Below are positions 60,405-64,000 of a stretch of DNA of 64,000 nucleotides, in pieces (position 1 is the stretch's first letter; each line of letters starts with the position of its first letter). The DNA is from Pseudomonadota bacterium (lineage in GTDB: Bacteria; Myxococcota_A; UBA796; UBA9615). The translations under genes were made by a program, and so were the position numbers. The stretch spans positions 35,146-99,145 of the forward strand of contig JAAESI010000153.1 in NCBI GenBank assembly GCA_024229515.1, written 5' to 3'. The notes under the pieces are model-generated. The model did not search any database and was not told the DNA's origin. It saw only the letters and a list, made by a program, of their open reading frames with translations.

Positions 60405-60815
60405 ATGCGGCCCGCCCTGCTCCTCATGATCGCGTTCGTCCTCGTCGGGATGGGCCCGTGGAGCGAGGACGCGCCCGACACCCGCGTCCCCGAACCGGCC
60501 ATCTCCTACAAGGTCCGCGTGCGCGACACGGACCTGAACACCTTCGACGTGACCAAGGCCACGTTCGACGGGCACGTGTTCCTCACCGGCAAGGTCGGCA
60601 AGGCCAAGATCTCGGTGCCGTTCGAGAAGATCGACCTCGTCTGGTTCGAGCCCGCCGAGGGCAGCGACGTGCTCGCGATGGTCACCCTCAAATCCGGCGA
60701 ACAGCAGCAGCTGATCGTGAACGGCAACACCCCCTGCTACGGGGTCACCGCGTACGGCAACATCGCCATCGATCTCAAGCACTTGCGCGACGCCAAGTTC
60801 CAGGGACGCGAATAG
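60405..60815 (+). CDS. hypothetical exported protein
   Basis: MRPALLLMIAFVLVGMGPWSEDAPD; small compact domain. Confidence 0.7.
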   Translation: MRPALLLMIAFVLVGMGPWSEDAPDTRVPEPAISYKVRVRDTDLNTFDVTKATFDGHVFLTGKVGKAKISVPFEKIDLVWFEPAEGSDVLAMVTLKSGEQQQLIVNGNTPCYGVTAYGNIAIDLKHLRDAKFQGRE

Positions 60816-60835
60816 CTCCGTGGTATGAACGGGCC

Positions 60836-62566
60836 ATGCAGCCCCGATTCGTGTTCGCCCTCGGCACCCTCGCCCTGGGCGCCTGCCCCACCGCCGAACC
60901 GGAGCCCGAGCCGGAGCCCGAAACCCCGGCGCCGCTCATCAACGAACTGAACACCGAGGGGCCCTTCGGATTGGCCCAACTGAACGTCATCGAGCCGTGG
61001 GACATCGAGCTGGCCGACGGGACCGAGTTCGACATCGAGGACCACTGGAACGGCGACGACAGCTACGTCTTCATCCAGCGCTCGCCCAACACGTACTCCG
61101 CGGCCTACTGGAGCTCGGACCTGGGCGAGATGCTCGGTGTGAGCGCCCGCAACGTGCACTACTTCTTCGTCGCCGGCCGCGAGTTCGGGGCGGACGACGA
61201 CTACGGGATCATCCGCATCTCCATCGACGCCGCCCTCGATGCGATGGAGTCCGAGGACCGCGACCACTGGGAAGCCCGCGTCCACGTCGCCCGAGACTGG
61301 CGCGGCGAGGTCAACGGGCCCGTCGAGGCGGTGCTGGAGGAGTCCTGGGCCCGCTGGGGCTTCGGCATCGACCGCTTCCAGCAGCTGCGTGAGGTCGGCC
61401 TCCTGCAGTACGTGTGCGACGGATGCACCGGCGAGATGGTCTTCTTCGGCTACCTCGCGGACCAGTTCAACTTCGAATACAACCGCGACAAGGCGCTGAT
61501 CGACGACCCCGCCGACGTCGAGATCGAGCTGTGGGACCGCATGCAGATGCAGGGCGACCGGGCCGAGCTCGTCATCGACCTCCCCGAGGACATCGACCAA
61601 TACGACACGCTGACGGTCGATCTGGAGATGGGCTGCCTCGACTCCATCGACGAGAACTGCTTCGAGTGGGACTACAAGGCGCGGATGGACATCTGCTCCA
61701 TCGAGACCGAAGACCCGTCGGTGCCGGAGACCTGCCAGCCGCAGGAGGTCGACGACGAGGGCAACGTGACCGTCGAGGCGGAGACCTACGCCTGCGAGTG
61801 CACCAGCTCCTACGGCGAGCCCGTGGAGAAGGTCCGCACCTGCCAGCCCGTCACCGACGAGGAAGGCAACGTGGTCGGCGGCGCCTTCAACGCCTGCCCC
61901 TGCGGCTGCGACTACCAGATCGCCCGCTGGATCACGCCATACCACCGCCACGGCCGCTGGGTGACCGACATCTCCCCGATGCTGGCGTTCATGCAGGACG
62001 GCCCGCAGGCCCGGATCTTCATCGACCTGGACTACTCGTTCGTCGTCTCCTCGACGCTGCGGTTCACCAACAAGGGCGACGAGGTCAAGCCCTTCGAGGC
62101 CATCCGGTTGTGGGGCGGCGGCGGCTTCGGGGCCGGCTACAACGACGGCCACGAGACCATCACGTTCACGCCCCCCGAGGGCGCGACGGGGGCCAAGGTC
62201 CATGCCTACATCACGGGCCACGGCTTCGGCAGCGGCGCCAACTGCGCCGAGTTCTGCCCCCACGAGCACTACTTCAACCTCAACGGCGGCACCTGGCACA
62301 GCCGGGAGTTCAACGAGGCCCGGGACTGGCTCGGCTGCACCGAGCAGGTCATCGACGGCGCCATCCCCAACCAGTTCGGCACCTGGTACCTGGGCCGCGG
62401 CGGCTGGTGCCCCGGCATGGACGTGCCGCCGGTGATCTTCGACGTGACCGAGGACTTCCTCCCCGGCGTCGAGAACAGCATCAACTACACCGCCAGCCTC
62501 AACGGCCAGGACCCCAACAACAACGGGTCGATCTGGATGGACAGCTACCTGGTGTTCTACCGCTGA
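60836..62566 (+). CDS. PNGase F-like lipoprotein
   Basis: Lipobox LALGAC; VHAYITGHGFGSGANCAEFCPHEHYFNLNGGTWHSREFNEARDWLGCTEQVIDGAIPNQFGTWYLGRGGWCPGMDVPPVIFDVTEDF matches the PNGase F C-terminal domain pattern. Confidence 0.85.
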   Translation: MQPRFVFALGTLALGACPTAEPEPEPEPETPAPLINELNTEGPFGLAQLNVIEPWDIELADGTEFDIEDHWNGDDSYVFIQRSPNTYSAAYWSSDLGEMLGVSARNVHYFFVAGREFGADDDYGIIRISIDAALDAMESEDRDHWEARVHVARDWRGEVNGPVEAVLEESWARWGFGIDRFQQLREVGLLQYVCDGCTGEMVFFGYLADQFNFEYNRDKALIDDPADVEIELWDRMQMQGDRAELVIDLPEDIDQYDTLTVDLEMGCLDSIDENCFEWDYKARMDICSIETEDPSVPETCQPQEVDDEGNVTVEAETYACECTSSYGEPVEKVRTCQPVTDEEGNVVGGAFNACPCGCDYQIARWITPYHRHGRWVTDISPMLAFMQDGPQARIFIDLDYSFVVSSTLRFTNKGDEVKPFEAIRLWGGGGFGAGYNDGHETITFTPPEGATGAKVHAYITGHGFGSGANCAEFCPHEHYFNLNGGTWHSREFNEARDWLGCTEQVIDGAIPNQFGTWYLGRGGWCPGMDVPPVIFDVTEDFLPGVENSINYTASLNGQDPNNNGSIWMDSYLVFYR

Positions 62567-64000
62567 CCAGCGCCCTCCTCGGTCCTTTCGAGATTCGCGA
62601 ACACGTCGGCTCGGGCGGCATGGGCGCCGTCTTCCAGGCCGTGCATGTCACCACCGATGAGGTGGTCGCGATCAAGCTCATCGAGGCCTCGGCGGAGCGC
62701 TCCGAACGGCGCAACGCCGCGCTGCTGCAGGAGGTCCGGGCGATGGCCCGGCTGGACCACCCCGGGATCGTCACGGTGCTGGACACCGGCACCGTCGGCG
62801 CCGCCGCGGCCGAGGCCAGTGACGGTCGTGCCCCAGCCGGATCGACGTGGCTGGCCATGGAGTACGTCGCGGGCGACAACCTCGTGGATCGGTGCGGCTG
62901 CGCCGACTGGCAAGAGGTGAAGCGCACGCTGCTGGAGCTGCTGGACGCCCTCGCCCACGCGCACGGCCGGCGGGTCATCCACCGCGACCTCAAGCCGTCC
63001 AACGTGCTCCTAGACTCAACCTCGGGGCGGGTGAAGTTGACCGACTTCGGCCTCGCCCACGCCGTCGGGAGCCAGGACGCCGACGAACGCAAAGCCGTGG
63101 AGGGCACCCCCCACTACATGGCCCCCGAGCAGATCGAGGGCCGGTGGCGGGACTTCGGCCCTTAGACCGATCTGTACTCCCTGGGCTGCCTGGCCTGGTC
63201 GCTGGTGGTCGGTCAGCCTCCGTTCGCGGGCGCCGACTCGACGCTCGCCGTGCTCCACGCCCACCTGCAGCGACGGCCCCCGATCCTGGCCGACCGTCCC
63301 GGCTTCCCCGTGGGCTTCAAGGACTGGATCGCAACCCTGCTGGAGAAGCGGCCCGCGGCTCGCTTCGCCCAGGCCTCCGATGCCGCCCGGGCGCTGTCCG
63401 CCCTGTCCCCCACGGAACGGCTGACCCAGGCGCCCGCACCGTCGGCGCCCGCCTTCGACGACTCGGAGACGGTCAGCTTGCTCGACCTCACCGACACCCT
63501 GGAGGAATCCGATCTGCCCTTCACGGCGTCGGCGTCCTTCGAGGCTGTGCCCTTTTCGGAGCTGCGCCGCGCGCCGGTCAAGGTCCCGGCCGACTGGCAG
63601 GACGAGACGGCCCCTCGGGGGTACCAACTGCTGGGCGCGGGCACCGGGCTGTTTGGGCTCCGCACGATCCCGATGGTCGGCCGGATCGACGAGCGCAACC
63701 GCTTGTGGGAGGTCCTCCGGTCCGTCGCCGATGACGAGACGCCGCGCGCGATCCGCCTCGCAGGTCCGCCCGGGGCAGGCAAGAGCCGGCTGGCGGACTG
63801 GCTCTGCACCCGCGCCCACGAGCTGGGTGTCGCGATCACCCTCCGGGCCGCCTTTGGCGACGGTTCGTCGGTCGAGGAGGCGGTCGCCGGACTGCTCGCG
63901 GACCACCTCGGCATCGGCGGGCTGGAGGCGCCCGCGGCCCTCGACCGGGTGACCGCCCGGACAGGCCCCGAAGACGCCGAGCGGCTCGTGGCGTTGAGCG
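62563..64000 (+). CDS. serine/threonine protein kinase with AAA-type ATPase region, partial at window end, interrupted by in-frame TAG at 63163-63165
   Basis: [88 protein letters not shown]; then LAGPPGAGKSRLADWL. Confidence 0.85.

Noticed and set aside
36139-63165. Genome-wide recoding of TAG as sense codon
   Set aside because: TAG is the ordinary terminator of several clear genes here (ABC1 kinase 12892, DEAD-box helicase 26198, kinase 42605, MYG1-like 57159, 60815), so the two in-frame TAGs are better explained locally.

Overview
High-GC, gene-dense 64 kb bacterial window. Gene content suggests a Myxococcota/'deltaproteobacterial' lineage: eukaryotic-like Ser/Thr kinases, Asp-rich lipoproteins, a MYXO-CTERM-like tail and a TubC-type NRPS docking segment (inference; no marker-based taxonomy was possible). 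Housekeeping anchors are rsfS(partial)-obgE-rpmA-rplU, rseP, dinB, a DEAD-box helicase followed by map, aroE-ribF, and paired M16 proteases. The accessory content is signalling-heavy: four Ser/Thr kinase loci, a hybrid histidine kinase, FHA-GAF-HD-GYP, a nucleotide cyclase domain and TetR. There are also many secreted or lipidated proteins, including a PNGase F-like lipoprotein, FG-GAP and fibrinogen-like lipoproteins with (DDDDAT)n tethers, and outer-membrane barrel-like proteins. The best candidate for an undescribed system is the minus-strand block at about 42.6-50.7 kb. It holds a TPP enzyme, an NAD-epimerase, an SDR, a cyclase domain, and a single-module NRPS (TubC-C-A-T) that runs into a thioredoxin-fold domain, all divergent from a TetR gene with a perfect 18-bp palindrome. 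Several genes carry apparent 1-nt frameshifts, mostly in G/C homopolymers, so assembly error must be excluded before calling them pseudogenes. No tRNA, rRNA or CRISPR array was recognised.
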